Under the pieces are notes generated by a model, which saw only the letters and a list, made by a program, of their open reading frames with translations, was not told where the DNA came from and did no database searches. Made by a program: the position numbers and the translations under genes. This document shows, one piece after another, positions 30,471-37,389 of a DNA stretch of 40,207 bases (positions are counted from its first letter, which is position 1; every line of letters starts with the position of its first letter). The DNA is from a virus, in IMG/VR virus record IMGVR_UViG_3300036857_000341, positions 1 to 40,207 of that record, one strand, 5' to 3'.

Positions 30471-30611
30471 ATGACTTGGCGCTTGAGCGGGATAGAGTCC
30501 CGAATCAGTGAGTTGCGCGAGACCCCCGGTAAGCCGCTCCTGTGCAGACTGCCGGGGGTCTTGTGCACCTATGCAAACCTGGGCATCTCTGCTATACACT
30601 CAGCGTTGTGA
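30471..30611 (+). CDS. Possible 46-residue micro-protein coupled to the membrane-protein gene
   Basis: TGATG start overlap with the preceding micro-ORF and a GTGA stop overlap with the gene at 30608. Encodes MTWRLSGIESRISELRETPG followed by a Cys-containing tail (LLCRLPGVLCTYANLG). A strong hairpin (30520-30561) lies inside the frame, which argues against coding. Weak candidate. Confidence 0.3.
   Translation: MTWRLSGIESRISELRETPGKPLLCRLPGVLCTYANLGISAIHSAL
30520..30561 (+). terminator. Hairpin upstream of the head operon promoter
   Basis: A perfect 10-bp stem AGACCCCCGG (30520-30529) / CCGGGGGTCT (30552-30561) with a 22-base loop, then TGTGCACC. It resembles in sequence and form the hairpins at 10822 and 18932, and separates the terminase region from the head genes. 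The T-tract is weak. Confidence 0.7.
30590..30605 (+). promoter_or_regulatory. Extended -10 promoter of the head operon
   Basis: TGC-TATACA (30590-30598) is a good extended -10. The start point is predicted near 30605, only three bases before the GTG at 30608, so the first message would be nearly leaderless. The -35 is poor (TATGCA at 17 bp). Confidence 0.55.
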
Positions 30612-30901
30612 CAAGCTTCCTTGACACCGCGGGGTCGGCGTACGCCACCGAGCGCGCCAGGCCTCGAGCTCACAGCCGGCGCGTTCCCGTCCTGCTGGCC
30701 ATGGCCACGGTGCTCGGTGTGGTGCTGGGGCGCCTGGTCTCGGCTGTCCCGGCCATCCGCGACGTGCTGCTCCAGCTGGCCGGCCTGGGCATGATCTGCT
30801 GGGGCGCCTGGACCTGGAATACCGTGGCCGGCATGGTCGCCACCGGCGCCAGCCTGCTGGTTGTCCAGGCGCTCACCAGCCGAGCTGGTAACGGAGAGTA
30901 G
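30608..30901 (+). CDS. Small membrane protein preceding the portal gene
   Basis: A 97-residue protein with a GTG start, almost no leader and no ribosome-binding site. A polar, basic N-terminus (ATERARPRAHSRR) is followed by VPVLLAMATVLGVVLGRLV and VLLQLAGLGMICWGAWTW, then GMVATGASLLVVQAL: two or three membrane spans. Unrecognised. Its place as the first gene of the structural operon is unusual for a membrane protein. Confidence 0.7.
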   Translation: MTSFLDTAGSAYATERARPRAHSRRVPVLLAMATVLGVVLGRLVSAVPAIRDVLLQLAGLGMICWGAWTWNTVAGMVATGASLLVVQALTSRAGNGE

Positions 30902-30906
30902 CGGCC

Positions 30907-33228
30907 ATGCGGTCGTTGGGGAAGGAGCTGGCCCGGCTCACCGGCTCGGCTGTTGCCGCGCTCGCGCCTCCCCGTAACGACTCTCCGATCCCGCTGGTGT
31001 CCGGCTCCAGCGGCGGCATGTCTAACCTGCTTGGTGGCGGCTCGTCCGGCACAGGTGACCCTGTTGGCCAGATGGAGCTGATGGGCTCGGTCGGCACGTT
31101 GTTCGCGGTCGTGGACGGTGGAGCCGAAGCGGTCGCCAAGGTGAGTTGGAACCTCTACCCGGCCGGCCTCACCGAGGACGAGCGCGACGGTAAGGAGCTG
31201 TCCGGGCACCCCGCGCTGGACGTGCTGAACAACCCGAACCCTTTCACCACGCGCCAGGAGTTTTTCGAGATCGGCCAGCAGCATCACGATCTGACCGGAG
31301 AGGCTTGGGTGGTGGTTGCTCGTCGCGGCACCTCCACCGTCGGGCCACCTGTCGAGCTCTGGAACGTACGACCGGACCGGATGTCACCGGTGCCCCATCC
31401 GGAGAAGTTCATCGCGGGGTACGTCTACAGCTCCCCGGACGGGGATGACATCCCACTGGAGACCACCCAGGTGATGCTCAACCGGCGCCCCAGCCCGCTG
31501 GATCCCTACCGCGGCATGGCACCCATTCAGTCGGTGATGAACGATGCCGACGCCGCCAAGTACGCCAGCCAGTGGCAACGCAACTTTTTCGTCAACAGCG
31601 CGGAGCCGGGCGGCATCATCAGAACGCCGGCCGGCAAGATCCTCAAGGACGCTGAGTTCGAGCAGCTCCAGCAGCGCTGGCGCCAGCAGCACCGTGGCGT
31701 GGCCAACGCACACCGCGTGGCGATTCTCGAGGGTGGCATGGAATGGATCGACCGCAAGTACACCGTCCGTGACATGATGTTCGACGCGCTACGCGGTCTG
31801 AGCTCCGAGCAGATCCGTGAGGCGTACCGCTTCCCCAAGTTCATGCTGGGCGTGATGGAAGACGCCAACCGCGCCAGCGCGGTGGCAGCCGAGCTGGTGT
31901 TCGGACGCTGGTATGTGGCCGGCCGGCTGGCTCGCTGGCAACAGATGCTGAACCATGACTTTCTCCCGCTGTTCCCCGGTGGTGACCGGCTTGAGTTCCA
32001 TCCGGTCAAATCGGACTACATCCCGGCCGATGTGGATCTTGACAACGCCACGTTGACATCCAAGGTGTCCGCGTTCGCTCAGCTGGTGGACAAGGGGGTG
32101 CCGATCGAGCAGGCGCTGGAGATCGTAGGCCTGCCCGGGGTGGACATCCCTACGGTTAGTGAAGACACCATCGGCCGGCGTGAGAAGATGGAATTGGTAC
32201 AAAAGGTGTATCTCGGTGTGGACACCGTGATCACCGCGGTGGAGGCCCGGCGCGAGCTGGCCGCGGCCGGCTGGGACATCAATCCGGAGGACTGGGAAGA
32301 GTCGGAGCCTGAGGAGGCACCCCAGCCCCAGCTCGATCCGGCGCCGGCACCACAGCCTCAGCTCGAGCCCACTGATCCAGACGAGGCTGAGCAAGCCGCC
32401 ATGGCCGCGCGCTGGCGCGCGATGGCCGCTCTGGTCCGGGGCCAGCAGGACGGGGACGCACCGGTCAGTACCCCGGCTTCGGAGAGCTCGATCCCCGGCC
32501 GCGCGGAGGTCGATGACGCCGCGGCAGAGCTCGAGGTCGAATGGACATCGGTGCTGGACAGCTGGCACGGCCAGATCGTTCGGACCATCGAGACCAACGG
32601 GGATGACGAGATAGCCTTGCGCGAGTCTAGCCTGCCGACCACCTACGCCGTGGACCTGCTCACCGAGCGGATGGCCGAACAGTACACCGATGGTGCTGAC
32701 CAGCTCTGGCAGGACGCACGGGACCAGGGCGTGGACGCCGACGACCTGGGAGAGGTTAGTGATCCGGAGCTGCGCGACCAGGCCGAAGCGGCGGTTACCG
32801 AGCTGGCCCAGGCCTGGACCGATGCCGCGATCGTGGCCGTACGGCAGGCGTACGAAGAGGACGTGAGTAACTGGGATCCGGGCCTGCCAGGAGTCCAGAC
32901 CGTACGTAACGTCACCAACACCGAAGCGGCCGACAGGGTCGCGAGCATGCTGGCCGACCTGGGCACCGCGCGCGACCGCGCGAAGCTCACCGGCACACTG
33001 CACCGCGCGCGCAACCAGGGCCGCATCGCCCAGGCCAAGCAGGCGCCCAAGGCCACCTACGTGGCGCTGGAGGAGAGCGACGATGCCAGTTGCGATCCTT
33101 GCCGGGACGTGGACGGTAAGGAGTTCCGCAACCTGGCCGCTGCTGAACGCGCGTACAAGACCGGTGGGTACTCCAAGTGCAAGGGCCGTGACCGTTGCCG
33201 CGGCACATTCAACGCAAGGTGGGATTGA
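30907..33228 (+). CDS. Portal protein fused to a MuF-like minor head protein
   Basis: A 773-residue fusion. Residues 1-450 form an HK97-type portal: MELMGSVGTLFAVVDGGAEA, SGHPALDVLNNPNPFT, LTGEAWVVV, VMLNRRPSPLDPYRGMAPIQ and a helical stem with RDMMFDALRGLSSEQIREAY and FPKFMLGVMEDANRA. A Pro/Gln/Glu linker (about 460-500) leads to a MuF-like head-morphogenesis domain with ESDDASCDPCRDVDGKEF (about residues 721-738) and YSKCKGRDRCRGTFN at the very end. In most phages these are two genes. The portal ring is the DNA entry channel; MuF-type proteins are ejected or help capsid assembly. Confidence 0.92.
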   Translation: MRSLGKELARLTGSAVAALAPPRNDSPIPLVSGSSGGMSNLLGGGSSGTGDPVGQMELMGSVGTLFAVVDGGAEAVAKVSWNLYPAGLTEDERDGKELSGHPALDVLNNPNPFTTRQEFFEIGQQHHDLTGEAWVVVARRGTSTVGPPVELWNVRPDRMSPVPHPEKFIAGYVYSSPDGDDIPLETTQVMLNRRPSPLDPYRGMAPIQSVMNDADAAKYASQWQRNFFVNSAEPGGIIRTPAGKILKDAEFEQLQQRWRQQHRGVANAHRVAILEGGMEWIDRKYTVRDMMFDALRGLSSEQIREAYRFPKFMLGVMEDANRASAVAAELVFGRWYVAGRLARWQQMLNHDFLPLFPGGDRLEFHPVKSDYIPADVDLDNATLTSKVSAFAQLVDKGVPIEQALEIVGLPGVDIPTVSEDTIGRREKMELVQKVYLGVDTVITAVEARRELAAAGWDINPEDWEESEPEEAPQPQLDPAPAPQPQLEPTDPDEAEQAAMAARWRAMAALVRGQQDGDAPVSTPASESSIPGRAEVDDAAAELEVEWTSVLDSWHGQIVRTIETNGDDEIALRESSLPTTYAVDLLTERMAEQYTDGADQLWQDARDQGVDADDLGEVSDPELRDQAEAAVTELAQAWTDAAIVAVRQAYEEDVSNWDPGLPGVQTVRNVTNTEAADRVASMLADLGTARDRAKLTGTLHRARNQGRIAQAKQAPKATYVALEESDDASCDPCRDVDGKEFRNLAAAERAYKTGGYSKCKGRDRCRGTFNARWD

Positions 33229-33229
33229 C

Positions 33230-34060
33230 ATGCGAGGATTCAACCCGCGGCAGCTGGCCAACCGCGCCATCAAGGACCCCAAGGACAAGGGGTACACGAT
33301 CACCAACGCGGTCGCCGGCCAGGCCGACATCTACATCTACGAGGAGATCGGTTTCTGGGGCGTGTCTGCGCAGGCGTTCGTCCGCGACTTGCTCGCGCTG
33401 GACGCCGGCACGATCAACCTCCACCTCAATTCCCCCGGTGGCGAGGTGTTCGACGGCATCGCCATCCACGGTGCGCTCAAGAGCCACCCGGCTACCATCA
33501 ACGTCTACGTCGATGCCCTGGCAGCCAGCGCGGCATCGTTCATCGCCATGGCCGGCGACAGCATCAGCATCATGCGCAACGCCCAGATGATGATTCACCA
33601 GGGCCAGGGGTTCGCGATGGGTCCCCGGCAGGAGATGCTGGCGATGGCCGACCTGCTGGAGAAGGCCGACAACAACATTGCCGACATGTACGCCGCGCGG
33701 GCTGGCGGGTCGGTCGACAAGTGGCTTGAGGCCATGACCGCAGAGACCTGGTACAGCGCGGACGAAGCCGTCAGCGCCGGCCTGGCCGACAAGGTGATCG
33801 ACAGCTGGGAGATGGCCCCCGAGGGTGCCGCACCCGGCGGCCCGATGGACACCGACGATCCTGAGTACGCCTGGGCCGCGCGGCTGGCCGCGATGCGTAC
33901 CCGCTACCGGGGCAGGTCGAACGCTCCCGAGCCGTATATCCCACAGAATTCCTTGCCGAGCCCATCGAGCAAGGGTGTTCCACAACCAACGCCCGAGCCT
34001 GTCAAGATTGACTTGACGTCGGCTATCCGGGACCTGAAGAGTCTCAAGGGAGGCAAGTAA
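33230..34060 (+). CDS. ClpP-like prohead maturation protease
   Basis: A 276-residue serine protease, ATG at 33230 with AAGGTGGG upstream. The ClpP fold is clear: INLHLNSPGGEVFDGIAIHG, DALAASAASFIAMAGD with the nucleophilic Ser at about residue 100, MMIHQGQGF with the catalytic His at about 123, and ETWYSADEAVSAGLADKV. It should cleave the N-terminal delta domain of the capsid protein during prohead maturation. A C-terminal Pro-rich linker ends with a short helix, TSAIRDLKSLKGGK, which might act as an internal scaffold. Confidence 0.95.
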   Translation: MRGFNPRQLANRAIKDPKDKGYTITNAVAGQADIYIYEEIGFWGVSAQAFVRDLLALDAGTINLHLNSPGGEVFDGIAIHGALKSHPATINVYVDALAASAASFIAMAGDSISIMRNAQMMIHQGQGFAMGPRQEMLAMADLLEKADNNIADMYAARAGGSVDKWLEAMTAETWYSADEAVSAGLADKVIDSWEMAPEGAAPGGPMDTDDPEYAWAARLAAMRTRYRGRSNAPEPYIPQNSLPSPSSKGVPQPTPEPVKIDLTSAIRDLKSLKGGK

Positions 34061-34062
34061 CC

Positions 34063-35469
34063 ATGGCACCGACCCCTACGATCCCGGACACGGTTGAGGG
34101 ATTCGAAGAGGCACTGAACGACACCGAACGGCTCAACGCCATGCTGGCTGATGGCACGTTCGGCACGTTCGTCAACAGCTACGTGCAGAAGATCACCGCC
34201 AAGGACCACACGCTCGAACAGCAGATCGAAGCCGAGGTTAAGCGCGGCTGGGACAAGTTCTGCCTGGACAACGGCATCGACCCCAAGCAGCTGGCCGAGC
34301 CGATCAACCGGCCCAACATGGCCGGCTTCGTCCGGGCCAAGAACGAGCCGCCCACATCCGTGCTGCGCAAGCAGGAGCTGTACAACGAGCACGCCTACGG
34401 CGCCACGATCGATGCCGCTGGGTTGTTCGCCGACGCGCGCGAGTACTTCCAGGCCGCCGCGCCGCGCAACGCCGGCACGATCCAGGACCCCGCGGTGCGG
34501 GCCAAGCGAGAGAGGCTGGTCGAGCTGACCAACGCCTACTCTTCGCAGGTCCCGGCTGACGGCGGCTTCCTGGTTCCGGAGACGGTGCGATCGGAGATCC
34601 TTGAGCTCGCGCTTGAAACCGCGATCGTACGGCCGCGGGCCACCGTCATCCCCATGGACACGCTTCGCGTCAGCCTGCCGATGGTGGACGAGGTGAGCCG
34701 GGTCAGCTCGATCAAGGGCGGCATCGTCGGTGGCTGGGCCGAAGAGGGCGCGGCGATGGACATCGAGTCGTCGGCCAAGTTCTCTCGCGTCGTGCTGGAA
34801 GCCAAGAAACTGTTCGGCTATGCCGCACCGCCCAACGAGCTGCTGGACGACGCCCCGGCGTTCCGGGCCTGGTTCCAGAAGTCGTTCCCGGGAGCCATCA
34901 CCTGGTTCGAAGATCTCGCGTTCCTGGCCGGCAACGGAGTGGGACAGCCGCTCGGTGCGCTACACACCGGCGCGTCTGCCGCGATCAGCGTGGCCAAGGA
35001 AACCGGCCAGGGCGCGGCCACCATCGTGTTGGAAAACATCCTGAAGATGTACGCCAGGATGTTGCCCACCTCGCTCGGCAGTGCGGTCTGGACGGCCAAC
35101 CTCGACACCTTCCCTGAACTGATGACCATGGCCCTGTCGGTCGGTACCGGCGGCGGACCGGTCATGCTGACCAACGCCGCGAGCGGCCCGCCGATGACTA
35201 TCCTGGGCCGGCCGGTCACCTTCACCGAGAAGGTGCCGACCAAGGGCACGGTCGGTGACCTCTCCTTCGTGGACTGGTCGTACTACCTGATCGGAGACCG
35301 GCAGACCATGCAGGTCAACTCCTCGGAGCACTACCGGTTCGCCAACGGCCAGACGGCGTTCCTGGTGACCGAGCGTGTGGACGGGCGGCCGTGGATCAGC
35401 AGCGCGATCACGCCGAACAAGGGCGCAGACACGCTGTCCCCGATCGTCAAGCTCGCGACCAGGGCATAA
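34063..35469 (+). CDS. Major capsid protein, HK97 fold
   Basis: A 468-residue capsid subunit starting two bases after the protease gene. The N-terminal 150 residues are helical and charged (DTERLNAMLADGTFGTFVNS, TLEQQIEAEVKRGWDKF), fitting a delta domain removed by the ClpP-like protease. The fold begins around SSQVPADGGFLVPETVRSEI and continues with GWAEEGAAMDIESSAKFSRV, FLAGNGVGQPLGALHTG, AVWTANLDTFPELMTM and GRPVTFTEKVP, all standard HK97-type capsid blocks. Near the end QTAFLVTERVDGRPWIS closes the A domain. The size is typical once the delta domain is counted. Confidence 0.95.
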   Translation: MAPTPTIPDTVEGFEEALNDTERLNAMLADGTFGTFVNSYVQKITAKDHTLEQQIEAEVKRGWDKFCLDNGIDPKQLAEPINRPNMAGFVRAKNEPPTSVLRKQELYNEHAYGATIDAAGLFADAREYFQAAAPRNAGTIQDPAVRAKRERLVELTNAYSSQVPADGGFLVPETVRSEILELALETAIVRPRATVIPMDTLRVSLPMVDEVSRVSSIKGGIVGGWAEEGAAMDIESSAKFSRVVLEAKKLFGYAAPPNELLDDAPAFRAWFQKSFPGAITWFEDLAFLAGNGVGQPLGALHTGASAAISVAKETGQGAATIVLENILKMYARMLPTSLGSAVWTANLDTFPELMTMALSVGTGGGPVMLTNAASGPPMTILGRPVTFTEKVPTKGTVGDLSFVDWSYYLIGDRQTMQVNSSEHYRFANGQTAFLVTERVDGRPWISSAITPNKGADTLSPIVKLATRA

Positions 35470-35486
35470 CCAGTAGGGTGGCCGGT

Positions 35487-35705
35487 ATGTGGATCAAGAT
35501 GGATGGTGCCGGGGGATACCGGCCACTCGATAAGTTTGTCCAGCTCCTGGTCGTCCAACCCGTTTCGGGGCTTTGGCGTGTGGCTGGCCGGGTTACCGAT
35601 GGTGGAACCACTTTGGAATTCGCTGGGGACTACGGATCTCAGGCAGACGCAGAGGCTGCCTTGGCTCTGTTGATGCAACAGGTTGGCGTGTACGACGCCA
35701 ACTGA
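35487..35705 (+). CDS. 72-residue hypothetical protein after the capsid gene
   Basis: Start ATG 35487 with TAGGGTGG upstream (MWIKMDGAGGYRPLDKFVQL). A short beta-rich part with repeated Val/Trp (LLVVQPVSGLWRVAGRV) is followed by a helical end (QADAEAALALLMQQVGVYDA). No family was recognised. Position suggests a small head protein or an expression-related mini-gene. Confidence 0.72.
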   Translation: MWIKMDGAGGYRPLDKFVQLLVVQPVSGLWRVAGRVTDGGTTLEFAGDYGSQADAEAALALLMQQVGVYDAN

Positions 35706-35797
35706 AACCGGCCGGGTCTGGTGCACTCGCAAGGGATTCCAGGTCTGGCACAGCCGGCAGGTAAACCGCGAGGATTCCTGCCAGGAAAGGGAAAACC

Positions 35798-36226
35798 ATG
35801 GAAGGACTCGGACGGCTGTTCAACGTCGTGCCGACTGCTGCCGGAGCGTGGGTCTCACTCAGACATGCCGCAGCTGTGACCTTCGTCTGCACCGGATCGG
35901 ACACGTTCACCTTGAACGAGGCGACCGATTCGGCAGGCTCGGGAGCACAGGCTCTCACGGTCATCACGCATCGGTACTACAGCTCGGGGGCGGTCGGACA
36001 GACCGCTTGGGCTCGCAACCCGGCATCTGGTGAGGCGACGGCGGCCAGCGCGGTGGTCTCCACCGACGCAACCTTCGCCATCCACGTCAGCGCCAACTCG
36101 CTGAGCGATGGGTTCAGCCATGTCCGGCTCGCGGTCGCGGGGTCCGGTCTGGTCCGCGCGATTCTGCACGACCTGAACATGCAGCGCTCTCCGGAGTATC
36201 TGCCTGTTCCGGTCTCGAACGCGTAA
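35798..36226 (+). CDS. Putative head protein, beta-rich
   Basis: A 142-residue protein with CAGGAAAGG before its ATG. It is rich in Thr, Ser, Val and Ala with alternating strands (VTFVCTGSDTFTLNEATDSA, ATFAIHVSANSLSDGFSHVR). It ends with RSPEYLPVPVSNA. The profile suits a capsid decoration or stabilising protein, supported by its place directly after the capsid gene, but no specific family is recognised. Confidence 0.78.
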   Translation: MEGLGRLFNVVPTAAGAWVSLRHAAAVTFVCTGSDTFTLNEATDSAGSGAQALTVITHRYYSSGAVGQTAWARNPASGEATAASAVVSTDATFAIHVSANSLSDGFSHVRLAVAGSGLVRAILHDLNMQRSPEYLPVPVSNA

Positions 36227-36241
36227 AGGAGCGCTTGACAA

Positions 36242-36706
36242 ATGAGTGTTCTCAACGACGGTGCGGCGTTCACCAAGGGAATCCTGGGAATTCGGGTCAG
36301 CCGTGCGACGGCGGCTCTGCCCCAGACGGCCCAAGCGCCACTGTTCACCATCACAGGTGGGCGTATCGCGCTGATGGCCATCGTGGGAGAGGTCACCACG
36401 GCGATCCAGGCCCAGGCCAACGGTACTCAGCTGGTGTTCAACCCCTCCGGAACAGGTGCCGATACCGATCTGTGCACTGACCTGGACATCACCGGCGACG
36501 CGGTGGGCACGTACTACACGCTACCGGCGGCGGTCGGCTCGGCCATGGTGGACGGACTCTGGTTCGTGCCGATCGCCGACGCCCACATGAAGGTGCTCGG
36601 ACCGGGCGCGGTCGAGCTCGACTGCGCGGCGTCCAACACTGGTTCGGTCAAGTGGGACATGTGGTATGTCCCGTTGGACGACGGCGCGTCGGTCGCCGCG
36701 GCTTAG
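36242..36706 (+). CDS. Putative head decoration protein
   Basis: A 154-residue protein with AAAGGAG upstream. It reads as an all-beta domain: GILGIRVSRATAALPQTAQA, LFTITGGRIALMAIVGEVTT, LVFNPSGTGADTDLCTDLDI, and VKWDMWYVPLDDGASVAAA at the end. This 'TITGGRI-L--IVGEVTTAIQ-Q-N' pattern is found in structural proteins encoded after the capsid gene of actinophages. Function as a surface decoration or trimer-cap protein is likely but unproven. Confidence 0.8.
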   Translation: MSVLNDGAAFTKGILGIRVSRATAALPQTAQAPLFTITGGRIALMAIVGEVTTAIQAQANGTQLVFNPSGTGADTDLCTDLDITGDAVGTYYTLPAAVGSAMVDGLWFVPIADAHMKVLGPGAVELDCAASNTGSVKWDMWYVPLDDGASVAAA

Positions 36707-36735
36707 CCGGAATCGGACAGGGTAAGGAGCACCGT

Positions 36736-37251
36736 ATGTGGGATTGTGAAAAGTGCGGCACGAAAAACATCGCGGCCGGGCTTGAAACCTGCCCGCACTG
36801 CGGTGCTCCACACCCCGATTCGAACCGAGAGGACAACGATATGGCCAAGGCGACAAGGCTGGGAGGTGCCAGCGGATGGCCGGACCAGGAACCGACCCAG
36901 GAGGCTGGTACGGACTCCTCAGCCTCTACCGAACAATCGGAGCGGAGTTCGAATCCGAGCGAGCAGCAGAGCCAACAGCCTGCCCCATCGACGGGACGCC
37001 CCTCCGAAGCGGACCAGACGGACAGCTCTGGTGCCCCTTCGACGGATGGCGCAACGGCTGACCATGAGCCGGTCCGGGAAGGCACCACGGCGGCTGACGG
37101 GTCCACGGTCGGCAACTACGATCGCTGGCGTAAGGCAGATCTCGAGGCCGAAGCTGACGCGCGTGGGCTCGAGCCGGTGGACGGCTGGACAATCGCCGAC
37201 CTGGCCGCGCTGTTGCGCGCGGACGACCAGGACGTCGAAGCCCAGCAGTAG
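36736..37251 (+). CDS. Zinc-ribbon and C-terminal helical domain protein with disordered linker
   Basis: A 171-residue protein starting MWDCEKCGTKNIAAGLETCP, with AAGGAG six bases upstream. Residues 1-27 form a zinc ribbon (CEKC and CPHCGAP). Residues 36-115 are a disordered Ser/Thr/Glu/Gln linker. Residues 120-165 form a small helical domain, YDRWRKADLEAEADARGLEP with IADLAALLRAD, resembling SAP/Rho-N-like modules common in head-region proteins. An internal ATG at 36841 (MAKATRLGG) could give a form without the ribbon. The whole linker is overprinted by another gene (36876-37061). Confidence 0.78.
   Translation: MWDCEKCGTKNIAAGLETCPHCGAPHPDSNREDNDMAKATRLGGASGWPDQEPTQEAGTDSSASTEQSERSSNPSEQQSQQPAPSTGRPSEADQTDSSGAPSTDGATADHEPVREGTTAADGSTVGNYDRWRKADLEAEADARGLEPVDGWTIADLAALLRADDQDVEAQQ
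36876..37061 (+). CDS. Nested zinc-ribbon protein overprinted in the previous gene
   Basis: A 61-residue gene lying wholly inside 36736-37251 in a different frame. The ATG has its own GGGAGG nine bases upstream. The protein MAGPGTDPGGWYGLLSLYRT continues with an acidic helix and then ACPIDGTPLRSGPDGQLWCP and FDGWRNG, a compact Cys/Asp-Gly zinc-ribbon-like motif. The 'CP-DG-PL--GPDG-L-C-FDGW' pattern is familiar from small proteins encoded behind actinophage capsid genes, so this frame looks authentic rather than a shadow. In the host frame the same bases encode only low-complexity linker. Confidence 0.7.
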   Translation: MAGPGTDPGGWYGLLSLYRTIGAEFESERAAEPTACPIDGTPLRSGPDGQLWCPFDGWRNG

Positions 37252-37389
37252 CTACACTCGGATACGCCGGGCTGGGTGCTGGGAAGAGACCGCGGGATTC
37301 CAAGCCAACTGGCTACCCCTCTCGCGGTTTCCCAGCCCGGCACACCGACAACTGAACAACCCCCGTCCCACACCAGCCAGAAAGCGAGC

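Larger units (their letters stand above)
30091..30607 (+). other. 500-nt interval with hairpins and a chain of coupled micro-ORFs
   Basis: No conventional gene. RNA-level features are an outer pairing ACGGTGA (about 30208) with TCACCGT (about 30318) enclosing GCACCG/CGGTGC, a GGCCGGG/CCCGGCC hairpin in 30339-30374, CCGGCC/GGCCGG at 30399-30416, and a CAAGCGC (about 30427) / GCGCTTG (about 30479) stem. Micro-ORFs on the plus strand are 30177-30221 (14 aa), 30256-30327 (23 aa), 30324-30407 (27 aa, ATGA overlap), 30409-30471 (20 aa) and 30471-30611 (46 aa, TGATG), the last ending in a GTGA overlap with the membrane-protein gene at 30608. A possible start signal is CAACA (30109) with TAGGGT (30122-30127). 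Untranslated RNA, packaging site or coupled mini-genes are all open. Confidence 0.6.

Noticed and set aside
30091-30607. tRNA, tmRNA or group I intron in the 500-base interval
   Set aside because: No acceptor stem with CCA end, no proper T-arm, and no group I core elements were found by eye; a hairpin with GGGTTCAGCCC lacks a T-stem context.
31789-33330. Minus-strand open frame of 513 codons across the portal-MuF gene
   Set aside because: Shadow frame with Arg/His/Leu-rich composition; the portal frame has conserved motifs and correct context.
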